Source: Cupriavidus oxalaticus (GTDB lineage Bacteria; Pseudomonadota; Gammaproteobacteria; Burkholderiales; Burkholderiaceae). Taken from it: a DNA stretch of 64,000 bases. This document shows, piece by piece, positions 1 to 8,964 of this stretch. Numbering within the stretch: position 1 is the stretch's first letter; the number at the start of each line of letters is the position of its first letter. A model generated the notes under the pieces. The model searched no databases, was not told the origin of the DNA, and was given only the letters and a program-made list of their open reading frames with translations. Both the position numbers and the translations under genes were made by a program. The stretch spans positions 3,729,001 to 3,793,000 of the forward strand of contig NZ_CP069812.1 in assembly GCF_016894385.1 (NCBI RefSeq), written 5' to 3'.

Positions 1-253
1 GGGGAACTACTGATTCGCGTCAATCTGCTTACAGTTAGCTTGCAGTGCGTTGCGCACAACGGTTGCCATCACGATTGCATGATGGCTTTACAAAAATTGC
101 GCAGCAATGATGTTTGACGTAATTGGATTGCGCAGCAGACCCTGCGCATGATGGTGGATTACCGAGTACGGCTCACGTATACCGATAATCGAACCGGCCA
201 CTGCTGTATTGATGCAACAGTCCTCTTGCAATGGCCGGTTATCGCCCGCTATT

Positions 254-1168
254 TCAGGCCGCCTGTTGCCCTTCGCGGGATTCGCGCAGGCGTACAAGCA
301 CGCCCTCGAGCGCATCGTTGTTGCTGAAGTGGATGGTGAGCTGGCCCTTGCCGCGCGCGCCCAGCTTGATCTGCACCGACAGCCCCAGCGCATCGGACAA
401 CTCTTCTTCCAGGCGCGCCACGTCGCGGATATTGTTGACGCCTTTCTGCTTGAGCGACTTCAGGTCGAACGGCTTGAGAGTGGACGCCACCAGCTTTTCG
501 GTCTCGCGCACCGACAGCCGCTTGTTGACGACCTGGTTCGCCAGCGTGATCTGATTGGCGCCATCGACCGCGAGCAGCGCGCGCGCGTGGCCCATGTCGA
601 GATCGCCCGCCATCAGCATGGTCTGCACCGGCGCGGCCAGGTTCAGCAGGCGCAGCAGGTTGGACACCGCGCTGCGCGAGCGGCCCACCGACTCGGCGGC
701 CTGCTCGTGCGTAAACTTGAACTCGCGGATCAGGCGCATGATGCCCTGCGCTTCTTCCAGCGGGTTCAGGTCTTCACGCTGGATGTTCTCGATCAGCGCC
801 ATCGCGGCCGCGGCTTCGTCGGCCACGTCCTTGACCAGCACCGGCACCTTGTCCAGGCCAGCAAGCTTCGACGCGCGGTAACGGCGTTCGCCCGCAATGA
901 TCTCGTAGCGATCGGGCTCGGCCACGCGCCGCACCAGGATCGGCTGCATCAGGCCCTGCGCGCGGATGCTCGCAGCCAGTTCCTGCAGCGCGCCTTCGTC
1001 CATGCGCGTACGCGGCTGGTACTTGCCCGGCTGCAACTGGTCCACGTGCAACACGCTGGGCGCGCCCTCCTGCTTCGCGGTCTCGACGATTTCGGCGGGA
1101 CCGCCCAGCAACGCTTCCAGGCCACGGCCCAGGCCCTTCTTCTTTGCCGGCGTCTTTGCGGTACTCAT
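254..1168 (-). CDS. parB: Chromosome partitioning protein ParB
   Basis: ParB is the CTP-dependent DNA clamp that loads at parS and spreads to form the partition complex moved by ParA. The 304-residue product has the usual length. It opens with the ParA-interacting motif KKGLGRGLEALLG, followed by the GERRYRA nucleotide-binding box, the ENIQREDLNPLEEA segment and a helix-turn-helix (VGRSRSAVSNLLRLL) for parS recognition; a C-terminal dimerisation domain closes it. It lies 20 bp downstream of parA on the same strand, and four parS palindromes lie within 5 kb, so the whole ParABS system is present. Family assignment is certain. Confidence 0.97.
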   Translation of the reverse strand: MSTAKTPAKKKGLGRGLEALLGGPAEIVETAKQEGAPSVLHVDQLQPGKYQPRTRMDEGALQELAASIRAQGLMQPILVRRVAEPDRYEIIAGERRYRASKLAGLDKVPVLVKDVADEAAAAMALIENIQREDLNPLEEAQGIMRLIREFKFTHEQAAESVGRSRSAVSNLLRLLNLAAPVQTMLMAGDLDMGHARALLAVDGANQITLANQVVNKRLSVRETEKLVASTLKPFDLKSLKQKGVNNIRDVARLEEELSDALGLSVQIKLGARGKGQLTIHFSNNDALEGVLVRLRESREGQQAA

Positions 1169-1188
1169 GGTCGATGCCTCCTTCAGCT

Positions 1189-1962
1189 TCAGCCCAGCTG
1201 CCTGACGCGCGCGATCATCTCGGCGCCAAAGTCCAGGTACGCCTTGGCGCCCTTGGATGACGGATCGAATGCGACGCCCGGCATGCCATAGGACGGTGCC
1301 TCGGCCAGGCGCACATTGCGCGGAATCAGGGTCTTGAACACCTTGTCACCGAAGTGCGATTCGAGCTGCGCCGACACCTGCTGCTGCAGCGTGACGCGCG
1401 GGTCGAACATCACGCGCAGCAGGCCGATCACCTTGAGCTCGCGGTTCAGGTTGGCGTGCACCTGCTTGATGGTGTTGACCAGGTCGGACAGCCCTTCGAG
1501 CGCGAAGTATTCGCACTGCATCGGCACGATCACGCCATGCGCCGCGCACAGCCCGTTCAGCGTCAGCAGCGACAGCGACGGCGGGCAATCGATCAGCACG
1601 AAGTCGTACTCGCCGTCGACTTCATCGATGGCCTGCCTGAGCCGGCGCTCGCGATGCTCGAGCTCGACCAGTTCGACTTCGGCACCAGCCAGCTCGCGGT
1701 TGGCCGGCAATACATCGTACCTGCCGGTCTCGGATTTCTGGCGCGCCTGCGGGATGCTGGCCAGGCCAACCAGCACCTGGTACACGCTGTGCTCCAGCGC
1801 CTGCTTGTCGATGCCCGAACCCATCGAGGCATTGCCCTGCGGGTCCAGGTCGACCAGCAGCACGCGCTGGTCCTGCGCGGCCAGGCCGGCGGCGAGGTTC
1901 ACCGTGGTGGTGGTCTTGCCCACCCCGCCCTTCTGGTTTGCAATCACGAATACCTTGGCCAT
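1189..1962 (-). CDS. parA: Chromosome partitioning ATPase ParA (Soj)
   Basis: ParA is the Walker-type ATPase that binds nucleoid DNA and carries ParB-parS complexes. The deviant Walker A motif KGGVGKTTTTVNLA lies near the N-terminus, followed by LLVDLDPQGNAS and the Walker B-like DFVLIDCPPSL. The ATG at 1962 is preferred over an in-frame start 24 bp upstream because AGGAG sits about 5 nt before it and the protein then begins MAKVFVIANQKGG, as is typical. The 257-residue product lacks a long N-terminal DNA-binding domain, so it is a chromosomal (Soj) type. It is cotranscribed with parB below and rsmG/mnmG above. Confidence 0.97.
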   Translation of the reverse strand: MAKVFVIANQKGGVGKTTTTVNLAAGLAAQDQRVLLVDLDPQGNASMGSGIDKQALEHSVYQVLVGLASIPQARQKSETGRYDVLPANRELAGAEVELVELEHRERRLRQAIDEVDGEYDFVLIDCPPSLSLLTLNGLCAAHGVIVPMQCEYFALEGLSDLVNTIKQVHANLNRELKVIGLLRVMFDPRVTLQQQVSAQLESHFGDKVFKTLIPRNVRLAEAPSYGMPGVAFDPSSKGAKAYLDFGAEMIARVRQLG

Positions 1963-2058
1963 ATGCTCCTGAGGCTCCTGCTTCAAATCATCCGGCCAGC
2001 CTCGTGGCCGGCAGTTCGCGGCGCTGCCTGCAGCGCCGCGGCTTAAATCATGCGTGCG

Positions 2059-2760
2059 TCATGCGTGCGCGCCTGCGCGCCGCGACAGCACCACCAGGTG
2101 GCGCTCAGCGTCCAGTCCCGGCACAGTGAGGCGCGGTACGTCATCGACTTGCCACTGGGTCATCAGCCCGGCGGCTTCCATCCGGTCCAGCTCGGCCTGA
2201 GGATAAACGCCCTTCATGGCGATCAGCTTGCCGTGCGGTGCCAGCAGCTGACCCGACAGGTTCACGAAATCGGCCAGTTCGGCAAAGGCGCGCGACGTGA
2301 TCACGGCAAAGCCGTCCGTATCTTCCAGCTTTTCCACCGGGCCCCAGTGCGCCGCGGCATTGGCCAGTCCGAGCTGGGCGCGGCACTGGGTCAGGAAGGC
2401 GGTCTTCTTCTGCACGATGTCGACCATCAGCACCGACACGTCCGGGCACGCGATCGCCAGCGGCAGCCCGGGCATGCCGCCGCCCGAGCCGACGTCCAGC
2501 ACGCTGCCCCGTGCGGGCGTACCTACCTCTGCAGAACGCGCGGCCGCGGCCAGTGCGGGCACTGCTGCGAGTGAATCCAGCATGTGATGCGTAAGCATCT
2601 CATCGGGATGACGGATCGCGGTCAGGTTATAGACGCCGTTCCACTTGCGCAGCAGCGCGAGGTAGTCGAACAGCTTGTCGATCTGCGCCGGCGCCAGCGC
2701 CAGCCCGATCTCGGCGAGGCCGGCTTCGAGACGACGACGCTGCGTGGCGTCGTCAGTCAT
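2059..2760 (-). CDS. rsmG: 16S rRNA (guanine527-N7)-methyltransferase RsmG (GidB)
   Basis: RsmG uses S-adenosylmethionine to methylate N7 of G527 in 16S rRNA. Visible signatures are WNGVYNLTAIR near the N-terminus, the SAM-binding glycine loop VLDVGSGGGMPGLPLAI, the VDIVQKKTAFL segment and VITSRAFAELADFV. The start was placed at the ATG at 2760 (MTDDATQ); a GTG at 2781 directly abutting the mnmG stop would add seven residues and is also possible. The gene follows mnmG and precedes parA, the order seen in many bacteria. Confidence 0.95.
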   Translation of the reverse strand: MTDDATQRRRLEAGLAEIGLALAPAQIDKLFDYLALLRKWNGVYNLTAIRHPDEMLTHHMLDSLAAVPALAAAARSAEVGTPARGSVLDVGSGGGMPGLPLAIACPDVSVLMVDIVQKKTAFLTQCRAQLGLANAAAHWGPVEKLEDTDGFAVITSRAFAELADFVNLSGQLLAPHGKLIAMKGVYPQAELDRMEAAGLMTQWQVDDVPRLTVPGLDAERHLVVLSRRAGAHA

Positions 2761-2781
2761 GGTGTGTCGAGCGCCCGCCAC

Positions 2782-4740
2782 TCAAGCCGCCTCTTCCGAG
2801 GTGCCGCCGGCGGCAGCCGACTCGGCGCGCGCACGGCCGAGCCCCTTCTTCTTCAGGTGTACTAGCAGCAGTGAGATTGCCGCCGGGGTCACGCCCGAGA
2901 TGCGGGAAGCCTGACCCAGTGTTTCCGGGCGGTGCTGGTTCAGCTTCTGGCTGACTTCGAAGCCCAACCCGCGTACCTCGGTGTAATCCAGATTCTCAGG
3001 CAGGCGCGTCGATTCATTGGCTTCCAGCTTGTCGACTTCGGCCGCCTGGCGGGCGATATAGCCGTGGTATTTGATGCCGATCTCGATTTGCTCACGGATC
3101 TGGTCGGCCAACATGGCATCGGCGTCGAGCGGTGCTTCGGGCGCATGCCGGCCGCCCTGGAGCGCCATCAGCGACTCATAGCGAACTTCCGGCCGGCGCA
3201 GCAAGTCGGCCAGGCTGTACTCGCGCTCGATCGGCTTGCCCAGCAGCGGCACGGCGTCTTCCGGCGGCAACATGGCCGGGTTCACCCACGTGCTCTTCAG
3301 GCGCTCTGTTTCACGTGAAACAGTGTCGCGTTTGCGGTTGAAGGCATCCCAGCGCGCATCGTCGACGACACCCAGTTCACGGCCCATCTCCGTCAGCCTC
3401 ATGTCGGCATTGTCCTCGCGCAGGCTCAGGCGGAATTCCGCGCGGCTGGTGAACATGCGGTACGGCTCGGTCACGCCGCGCGTGATCAGATCGTCGACCA
3501 GCACGCCCAGGTAGGCCTGGTCGCGGCGCGGCGTCCAGGCATCGCGCTCGCGCACGTAGCAACCGGCATTGATGCCGGCCAGCAGGCCCTGCGCCGCGGC
3601 TTCTTCATAGCCGGTGGTGCCGTTGATCTGGCCAGCAAAGAACAGGCCCCGGATTGCCTTGCTCTCCAGGGATGACTTCAGGCCACGCGGATCGAAGTAG
3701 TCGTACTCGATGGCATAACCAGGACGCAGGATGTGCGCGTTCTCCAAGCCGCGAATCGAATGCACCAGCTCCAGCTGCACGTCGAACGGCAGGCTGGTCG
3801 AAATCCCGTTCGGGTAGAACTCGTTGGTGGTCAGGCCTTCCGGTTCCAGGAAGATCTGGTGGCTCTCCTTGCTGGCAAAGCGATGGATCTTGTCCTCGAT
3901 GCTCGGGCAGTAGCGCGGCCCTACCCCTTCGATCACGCCGGTGTACATCGGCGAACGGTCGAGACCGCCGCGGATGACGTCGTGCGTACGGCTGTTGGTA
4001 TGGGTGATCCAGCAAGGCAGCTGCTGCGGATGCTGCTCCGGGCGGCCCAGGAAGGAGAACACCGGCACCGGGTCCAGGTCGCCGGGCTGCTCTTCCATCA
4101 CCGAGAAGTCGATGGTGCGGCCGTCGATACGCGGCGGCGTGCCGGTCTTCAGGCGGCCCTGCGGCAACTTCAGTTCCTTCAGGCGCGCCGACAGCGATAC
4201 CGCAGCCGGATCTCCGGCGCGCCCGCCGGTGTAGTTGTCCAGGCCGACGTGGATCTTGCCGTCCAGGAAAGTGCCGGCGGTCAGCACCACGGCCCGCCCG
4301 CGAAAGGCAATGCCGACCTGCGTCATGGCACCGACCACCCGGTCGCCCTCGACCATCAGGTCATCCACTGCCTGCTGGAACAGCATCAGGTTCGGCTGGT
4401 TTTCCAGGCGCGTACGAATCGCCTTGCGGTACAGCACACGGTCCGCCTGCGCACGCGTGGCACGCACCGCCGGTCCCTTGCTGGAGTTGAGGATGCGGAA
4501 CTGGATGCCGGACTCGTCCGTGGCGGCCGCCATGGCGCCGCCCATCGCATCCACTTCCTTGACCAGGTGCCCTTTGCCGATGCCGCCGATGGACGGATTG
4601 CAGCTCATCTGGCCCAGCGTCTCGATGTTGTGGGTCAGCAGCAGCGTCTGGCAGCCCATGCGCGCGGCGGCGAGTGCTGCTTCAGTGCCGGCGTGACCAC
4701 CACCGACGACGATGACATCGAATTCTTTTGGGTAAAGCAT
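2782..4740 (-). CDS. mnmG: tRNA uridine-5-carboxymethylaminomethyl modification enzyme MnmG (GidA)
   Basis: MnmG is the FAD-dependent partner of MnmE that installs the cmnm5 group on wobble uridine 34 of certain tRNAs. The 652-residue protein has the N-terminal dinucleotide-binding motif [14 protein letters not shown], the conserved [18 protein letters not shown] stretch, [11 protein letters not shown], and the GidA signature [15 protein letters not shown]. The ATG at 4740 follows a strong GGAGGAGGTGT ribosome site; the frame is open further upstream but that region holds parS sites and is not coding. One perfect parS palindrome sits inside the coding sequence. Confidence 0.97.
   Translation of the reverse strand: MLYPKEFDVIVVGGGHAGTEAALAAARMGCQTLLLTHNIETLGQMSCNPSIGGIGKGHLVKEVDAMGGAMAAATDESGIQFRILNSSKGPAVRATRAQADRVLYRKAIRTRLENQPNLMLFQQAVDDLMVEGDRVVGAMTQVGIAFRGRAVVLTAGTFLDGKIHVGLDNYTGGRAGDPAAVSLSARLKELKLPQGRLKTGTPPRIDGRTIDFSVMEEQPGDLDPVPVFSFLGRPEQHPQQLPCWITHTNSRTHDVIRGGLDRSPMYTGVIEGVGPRYCPSIEDKIHRFASKESHQIFLEPEGLTTNEFYPNGISTSLPFDVQLELVHSIRGLENAHILRPGYAIEYDYFDPRGLKSSLESKAIRGLFFAGQINGTTGYEEAAAQGLLAGINAGCYVRERDAWTPRRDQAYLGVLVDDLITRGVTEPYRMFTSRAEFRLSLREDNADMRLTEMGRELGVVDDARWDAFNRKRDTVSRETERLKSTWVNPAMLPPEDAVPLLGKPIEREYSLADLLRRPEVRYESLMALQGGRHAPEAPLDADAMLADQIREQIEIGIKYHGYIARQAAEVDKLEANESTRLPENLDYTEVRGLGFEVSQKLNQHRPETLGQASRISGVTPAAISLLLVHLKKKGLGRARAESAAAGGTSEEAA
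3307..3322. promoter_or_regulatory. parS site 1 (inside mnmG)
   Basis: The 16-bp perfect palindrome TGTTTCACGTGAAACA matches the conserved chromosomal parS consensus exactly. It is embedded in the mnmG reading frame, where it encodes part of ETVSRETE. It is the loading site for ParB encoded about 2 kb away. Confidence 0.95.
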
Positions 4741-4827
4741 GGGACACCTCCTCCGGGAGGCTGGCGGGAAAATGCGGGAATGCGAAATTATAGCGGTATT
4801 CGACTGGCCGCTTTTCGGCGGACACCA

Positions 4828-4843
4828 TGTTTCACGTGAAACA
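4828..4843. promoter_or_regulatory. parS site 2
   Basis: A perfect TGTTTCACGTGAAACA. The inverted repeat extends outward by three more base pairs on each side (4825-4846). It lies in the intergenic region upstream of mnmG, about 88 bp before its start codon. Confidence 0.95.
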
Positions 4844-4896
4844 TGGCGCGGACGATACCTGCCCGTGGCCGCCAAGCGACGCCTGAGATCCCGCGA

Positions 4897-4912
4897 TGTT
4901 CCACGTGAAACA
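4897..4912. promoter_or_regulatory. parS site 3 (one mismatch)
   Basis: TGTTCCACGTGAAACA differs from the parS consensus at one position in the left arm. It is 69 bp from the previous site, centre to centre, and abuts the T-tract of the terminator that ends the neighbouring amidohydrolase gene. Confidence 0.9.
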
Positions 4913-4937
4913 AAAAGGCCGGGCACAAGGCCCGGCC
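4912..4937 (-). terminator. Rho-independent terminator of the 4962-5831 gene
   Basis: GGCCGGGC at 4917-4924 pairs with GCCCGGCC at 4930-4937 around a five-base loop. Read on the minus strand the hairpin is followed by five T residues (4912-4916). It lies 25 bp past the stop of the minus-strand amidohydrolase gene and is sandwiched between parS sites 3 and 4. Confidence 0.85.
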
Positions 4938-4939
4938 AA

Positions 4940-4955
4940 TGTTTCACGTGAAACG
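4940..4955. promoter_or_regulatory. parS site 4 (one mismatch)
   Basis: TGTTTCACGTGAAACG deviates from the consensus only at the last base. It is 43 bp from site 3 and ends 6 bp before the amidohydrolase stop codon. Confidence 0.9.
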
Positions 4956-4961
4956 AACTGC

Positions 4962-5831
4962 TCAAAGGCTGGCGCGAATATACGCTGCCACCTGCTCCGT
5001 CAGCTTGCCAAGATCGCGCTGCAAGGTATCGAACCCGGCATTCCGTTCCCGCGTCGCCTCGTCCATATAGAGCGGGCGTCGGATCTCGATCTGCAGGCTG
5101 CTGCGCCGCTCGGCCGGCCGCCCGATCTGGGCGATCAGCTGGACGCCCTTGTAGGGATCATTGCGCGCAACCGTGTAGCCCATCCCGAGCAGTTCGCGCT
5201 CGACCAGGTCAACCATCCCCGGCTCGCAGGTGGTGCCGTCCCGGTCTCCCAGCACGAAGTCCGCCAGCGGGTGCGGGCTGTCGATCTTCAGGCGCTCGTA
5301 GGCATTATCCGGCATCGAGTGCAGGTTCAGGTGCCAGACCGTGCCAAAGCGCCCGTATGCACCGTCCACGGCTTCGGCGAGCGCTGCATGGTACGGGCGG
5401 TAGTAGCGGTCCAGCCGCCCCTGCACTTCCGCCACCGGCAGCCGGCGATCATAGATCGGCGTGTCCGCGTCGATCCGGCTCCAGACCAGGCCGTAGCCCA
5501 GGCTGGTCTTCGGGCCCGGCGCCAGCGCCGTGGGCCACGCTCCGTCCAGCTGGTTCGGATCGATATCGTCGGCCATCCGGTTCGGATCGATATAGACCCG
5601 TGGGAACGTCGCCGCCAGCAGCGTGCCACCGACGGCCGGCACCGCGCCCCACAGCGCATCGACGTGCGTGTCTTCGCCGCCACGCAGCCGCGCCGCCGGG
5701 ATCGCCGCGCCGAAATCCGCCGGGTACGTGGTGCCGCTATGCGGTGAGTCGCACACCAGCGGCAGCGGCTCCCCTTCCGGCAGCCGCACGATGACCGGCG
5801 GCAGCGCACCCTGGTTATTCGCTTCAGCCAT
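4962..5831 (-). CDS. N-formylglutamate amidohydrolase family protein
   Basis: This 289-residue protein belongs to the N-formylglutamate amidohydrolase family (HutG-type), zinc-dependent hydrolases that release formate from N-formylglutamate in histidine breakdown. Family features seen are [13 protein letters not shown] near the N-terminus, [17 protein letters not shown] and the metal-site-like stretch WHLNLHSMP. No other histidine-utilisation gene is adjacent, so the true substrate is open. Its start is 3 bp from the stop of the upstream Bug gene, so the two are probably one transcript. A terminator follows the stop. Confidence 0.85.
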   Translation of the reverse strand: MAEANNQGALPPVIVRLPEGEPLPLVCDSPHSGTTYPADFGAAIPAARLRGGEDTHVDALWGAVPAVGGTLLAATFPRVYIDPNRMADDIDPNQLDGAWPTALAPGPKTSLGYGLVWSRIDADTPIYDRRLPVAEVQGRLDRYYRPYHAALAEAVDGAYGRFGTVWHLNLHSMPDNAYERLKIDSPHPLADFVLGDRDGTTCEPGMVDLVERELLGMGYTVARNDPYKGVQLIAQIGRPAERRSSLQIEIRRPLYMDEATRERNAGFDTLQRDLGKLTEQVAAYIRASL

Positions 5832-5834
5832 GCC

Positions 5835-6830
5835 TCAATCCAGCTTGATCTCGGCCGCCTTGGCCACGCCGGCATAGCGGACCATCGCTTGCTGGATCTG
5901 CGCCTTGAACTGCTCCGGCGTGGTCGGCACCAGCGTGCCGCCCGACTCTTCCACCTTGCGCTTGAACTCGGGGTTCAGCATGGCCTTGTGGATGGCCTGG
6001 TTCAGCTTGTTGACGATTGCCGGCGGCGTGCCGGCCGGGGCGACAATGCCGAACCAGCCGCCCTCGCCCATGTCCTTGAAGCCCAGTTCGGCGTACGTCG
6101 GCACATTCGGCAGCTGTGCCGAACGCGACGCGCCCAGCACCGCCAGTGCGCGCAGCTTGCCCGATTTCACGTGGGGCAGCGTCGACGACAGATTGTCGGT
6201 GATGGCGTTGACCTGCCCTGCCACGGCATCATTCAGCGCCAGGCCGGCACCCTTGTACGGCACGTGCAGCAGGTCGATCTTGGCCAGCATCATGAAGTTC
6301 TCGATGTTGACGTGGCCGAGCGAGCCGGCACCCGGCGAGGCAAAGCTGTACTTGCCCGGGTTGGCCCTGGCCAGCGCGATGAATTCCTGCATGGTCTTGG
6401 CGGGCACGCTCGGGTGTACGGCGAACACGCTGGGAATGGCAACCACGTTGGTCACCGGGGCAAAGTCCTTGATCGGGTCGTACTTCAGCTTCTGGTACAC
6501 GGCCGGGTTGGAGCCGTGCGTGCTGACCGTGGCCATGCCGATGGTGTAGCCGTCCGGTGCCGAGCCGGCCACCTGCTCCATGCCAAGCGAACCGCCGGCG
6601 CCGCCCTTGTTCTCGACCACGATCGACTGGCCCAGCTCGCGGCCGGCGAATTCCGCCACCAGGCGCGCCGACAGGTCGGTTGAGCCGCCTGCTGCAAACG
6701 GCACGATCAAACGGATCGGGCGCGTCGGATAGTTGGCCTGCGCGAAGGCGCTGCCGGCGAACACCAGCGTGGCGGCGGCTGCGGTGCCCGACAGCATCAG
6801 CTGGCGGCGCGTCATCGTGGCTCGGTTCAT
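5835..6830 (-). CDS. Bug family periplasmic solute-binding protein (TctC-like)
   Basis: Bug proteins are periplasmic receptors for carboxylates and related small molecules and are abundant in Burkholderiales; many have no membrane partner nearby, as here. The 331-residue protein starts with TRRQLMLSG and a hydrophobic segment ending AGSAFAQA, a signal peptide that could use the Tat route. The mature part opens with the Bug signature YPTRPIRLIVPFAAGG and contains VENKGGAGGSLG and DGYTIGM. The gene is cotranscribed with the amidohydrolase and divergent from a LysR gene, its probable regulator. The ligand is unknown. Confidence 0.9.
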   Translation of the reverse strand: MNRATMTRRQLMLSGTAAAATLVFAGSAFAQANYPTRPIRLIVPFAAGGSTDLSARLVAEFAGRELGQSIVVENKGGAGGSLGMEQVAGSAPDGYTIGMATVSTHGSNPAVYQKLKYDPIKDFAPVTNVVAIPSVFAVHPSVPAKTMQEFIALARANPGKYSFASPGAGSLGHVNIENFMMLAKIDLLHVPYKGAGLALNDAVAGQVNAITDNLSSTLPHVKSGKLRALAVLGASRSAQLPNVPTYAELGFKDMGEGGWFGIVAPAGTPPAIVNKLNQAIHKAMLNPEFKRKVEESGGTLVPTTPEQFKAQIQQAMVRYAGVAKAAEIKLD

Positions 6831-7009
6831 GAGGCTTTCTCCTGTTGTTGTATGCGAAGGAATCGAGCGAGTGTCGGGCGTTTACCGGCTGCGCACAAAC
6901 GACTATATTGCACGTTTGCATTACCAAAGATCATCCTGCCCGTGCCCCGTAAAACACTCGGCGCAACGCAGGTTCTGCCCTCCTCTCTCCTACGCTGTAA
7001 CCCTGCGCC

Positions 7010-7972
7010 ATGCGGCTGCGTTCCCCGTCGATGTCCGAGTTGCACGCCTTTGCCGCCGCGGCAAAGCTGGGCAGCTTCACCCGTGCCGCGGAAACGCTGT
7101 GCGTAACGCAAGGCGCGATCAGCCGGGCGATCGCCCGGCTGGAGGAACACTTCGGCCAGCCGCTGCTCCAGCGCAACGCACACCGGCTTGTGTTGACCGA
7201 TGCCGGCCAGAAGTTGCTGGATGCCGTTGCCGAACCGCTGGCAGCAATCGAAAACGCCAGCGCGGCACTGCTCGCTGGCGACCGGCGCCACCGCCTGACA
7301 CTGTCGGTGGTGCCGACGCTGGCCAGCGTGTGGCTGGTTCCGCGCCTGCCGGACTTCCATCGCCGCCATCCGGAAATCCACCTCGACTTCGTTCCCTACC
7401 AGCGCGACGAGGATCTCTCGGGCGCCACACCCGACGCCGCCATCCTGGCGGGCGAAGCGGACAAGTGGCCGGGCCTGCAGGCCGACTATGTGATCGGGCG
7501 TGAAATGGTGCCGGTCTGCCATCCGGACCGCGCCCGCGCTCGCCGCGAGGCCGGCCGCTGGCAGACGCCGGCGGAGTTGCTGGAAGAACCCCTGCTCTAT
7601 CACACGTCAGCGCCGGCCAACTGGCAGAACTGGCTGCGAGCGGCAGGCGTACCCGTCGCTGCGCCGAGGTTATCCACAGCGTTCGACCAGGTGTCGATCC
7701 TGATCCAGGCGGTACGCGCCGACATGGGAGTTGCGGTGTTGCAGCGATGCCTCGTGGGAGACGAAATTGCTGCCGGACGTGTTTTTGCGCCGTTTGATTT
7801 GCCGATTTCGCTGCAACGAGGCTATTTCTTGTGCGCACCGCGGGAACGTCGTGACCATCCGGCGCTAAACCGGTTTCGCGACTGGCTGTTGGAGACCGCA
7901 CAGCACGAAGCTATCGAAGACACTCAAAAACATTCACCCGAGAACTGGAAGTCTTTAAACCAAGAACAATAA
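7010..7972 (+). CDS. LysR family transcriptional regulator
   Basis: A 320-residue LysR regulator. The N-terminal winged helix-turn-helix is evident in LHAFAAAAKLGSFTRAAE and VTQGAISRAIARLE, followed by a substrate-sensing domain that contains YHTSAPANWQNWL, resembling the GcvA subgroup. It is divergent from the Bug-amidohydrolase pair across a 179-bp gap, the usual arrangement for a LysR protein controlling its neighbour. An alternative start is the ATG at 7031. A perfect TTATCCACA occurs by chance inside the gene at 7670. Confidence 0.9.
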   Translation: MRLRSPSMSELHAFAAAAKLGSFTRAAETLCVTQGAISRAIARLEEHFGQPLLQRNAHRLVLTDAGQKLLDAVAEPLAAIENASAALLAGDRRHRLTLSVVPTLASVWLVPRLPDFHRRHPEIHLDFVPYQRDEDLSGATPDAAILAGEADKWPGLQADYVIGREMVPVCHPDRARARREAGRWQTPAELLEEPLLYHTSAPANWQNWLRAAGVPVAAPRLSTAFDQVSILIQAVRADMGVAVLQRCLVGDEIAAGRVFAPFDLPISLQRGYFLCAPRERRDHPALNRFRDWLLETAQHEAIEDTQKHSPENWKSLNQEQ

Positions 7973-8150
7973 ATTCTTTCAGCGAATAAGATTGCCACCG
8001 CCATCGTCCAAACCGATAACAGAAGGCAATTTCCAAATCCATTTATTCATCATCCGAATCAAACCGTACCCAGTCCTGCGCCGCGCCTCTGGACACCCCA
8101 AAACAGGCCTCCAAAACCACTTATCCCCAAAGTTATTCACACGAGAAATG

Positions 8151-8175
8151 AAAAAGGGCTCACCTGGGTGAGCCC
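8151..8175 (-). terminator. Terminator after livF (first Liv system)
   Basis: GGGCTCACC (8156-8164) pairs with GGTGAGCCC (8167-8175); the minus strand then reads five T residues (8151-8155). It lies about 30 bp beyond the livF stop. Real folding would open the middle pairs to form a loop. Confidence 0.85.
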
Positions 8176-8203
8176 TCATTCGTCTGGCTATCATCCTTAT
8201 GGA

Positions 8204-8947
8204 TTAGGCAGCCTTTTTTGCTAATCCAAGATACGTTTCGATCACCTTCGGGTTCGACGCCAGCTCGCCTGCCGGCCCCTCCATCGACATATCCCCGGTC
8301 TCGATCACATAGCCATAGTCTGCCACCTGCAGCGCCGCCCGCGCGTTCTGCTCGATCAGCAGCGTGGCCACGCCGGTCTGGCGCAGGTTGCTGACGATAT
8401 GAAAGATCTCCTTGACGATCAGCGGCGCCAGCCCGAGGCTGGGCTCGTCCAGCATCAGCAGCTGCGGCTTGGCCATCAGCGCGCGCCCCACCGCCAGCAT
8501 CTGGCGCTCGCCGCCCGACAGCGTGCCGGCATCCTGGCGCGCACGCTCGCGCAGCCGCGGGAACAGGTCGTAGACCACGTCCATCTGGTCGAGGTAGTTT
8601 TTCTCGCCCGCGCGCTTGCGGCGGAACGCGCCGAGCAGCAGGTTATCCTCGACCGTCATCGACGCAAACAGCTCGCGCTTCTCCGGCACCAGGCACATGC
8701 CGCGCGCGACGCGGCCCTCCACCGGGATGCCGGCCATGTCGTGGCCAAGATAGCTGACCGCGCCGCTGGCCGAACCATTCACCGGCAGCGCGCCCATGAT
8801 TGCGTTAAGCATGGTGGACTTGCCGGCGCCGTTCGGGCCGATCACCGTGACGATCTTGCCGGCTTCCACCTTCAGGTTGGCGCCGTGCACCGCTTCCACC
8901 TTGCCGTAGCGGACGTGGAGGTCCTTCACTTCCAGAATCGGGCTCAT
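8204..8947 (-). CDS. livF: Branched-chain amino acid type ABC transporter, ATP-binding protein LivF
   Basis: One of the two ATPases that drive a Liv-type uptake system at the inner membrane. The 247-residue protein has Walker A GPNGAGKST, the ABC signature LSGGERQMLAVGRAL and Walker B LLMLDEPSLGLAP. The ATG at 8947 has GAAGGA about 6 nt upstream; an alternative ATG at 8965 overlaps the stop of the upstream gene. It is the last gene of the livH-livMG-livF cluster and is followed by a terminator. The substrate may be an amino acid, amide or another small molecule. Confidence 0.93.
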   Translation of the reverse strand: MSPILEVKDLHVRYGKVEAVHGANLKVEAGKIVTVIGPNGAGKSTMLNAIMGALPVNGSASGAVSYLGHDMAGIPVEGRVARGMCLVPEKRELFASMTVEDNLLLGAFRRKRAGEKNYLDQMDVVYDLFPRLRERARQDAGTLSGGERQMLAVGRALMAKPQLLMLDEPSLGLAPLIVKEIFHIVSNLRQTGVATLLIEQNARAALQVADYGYVIETGDMSMEGPAGELASNPKVIETYLGLAKKAA

Positions 8948-8964
8948 ATCGCTTCCTTCTGCCA

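Noticed and set aside
1..253. Possible promoter or small gene before parB
   Set aside because: No convincing gene or promoter pair was seen. By analogy with related genomes the atp operon may begin just to the left, but the window does not show it.
7670..7678. Perfect TTATCCACA
   Set aside because: A single copy inside the coding sequence of the LysR gene with no others around except a TTATTCACA at 8133; probably chance.
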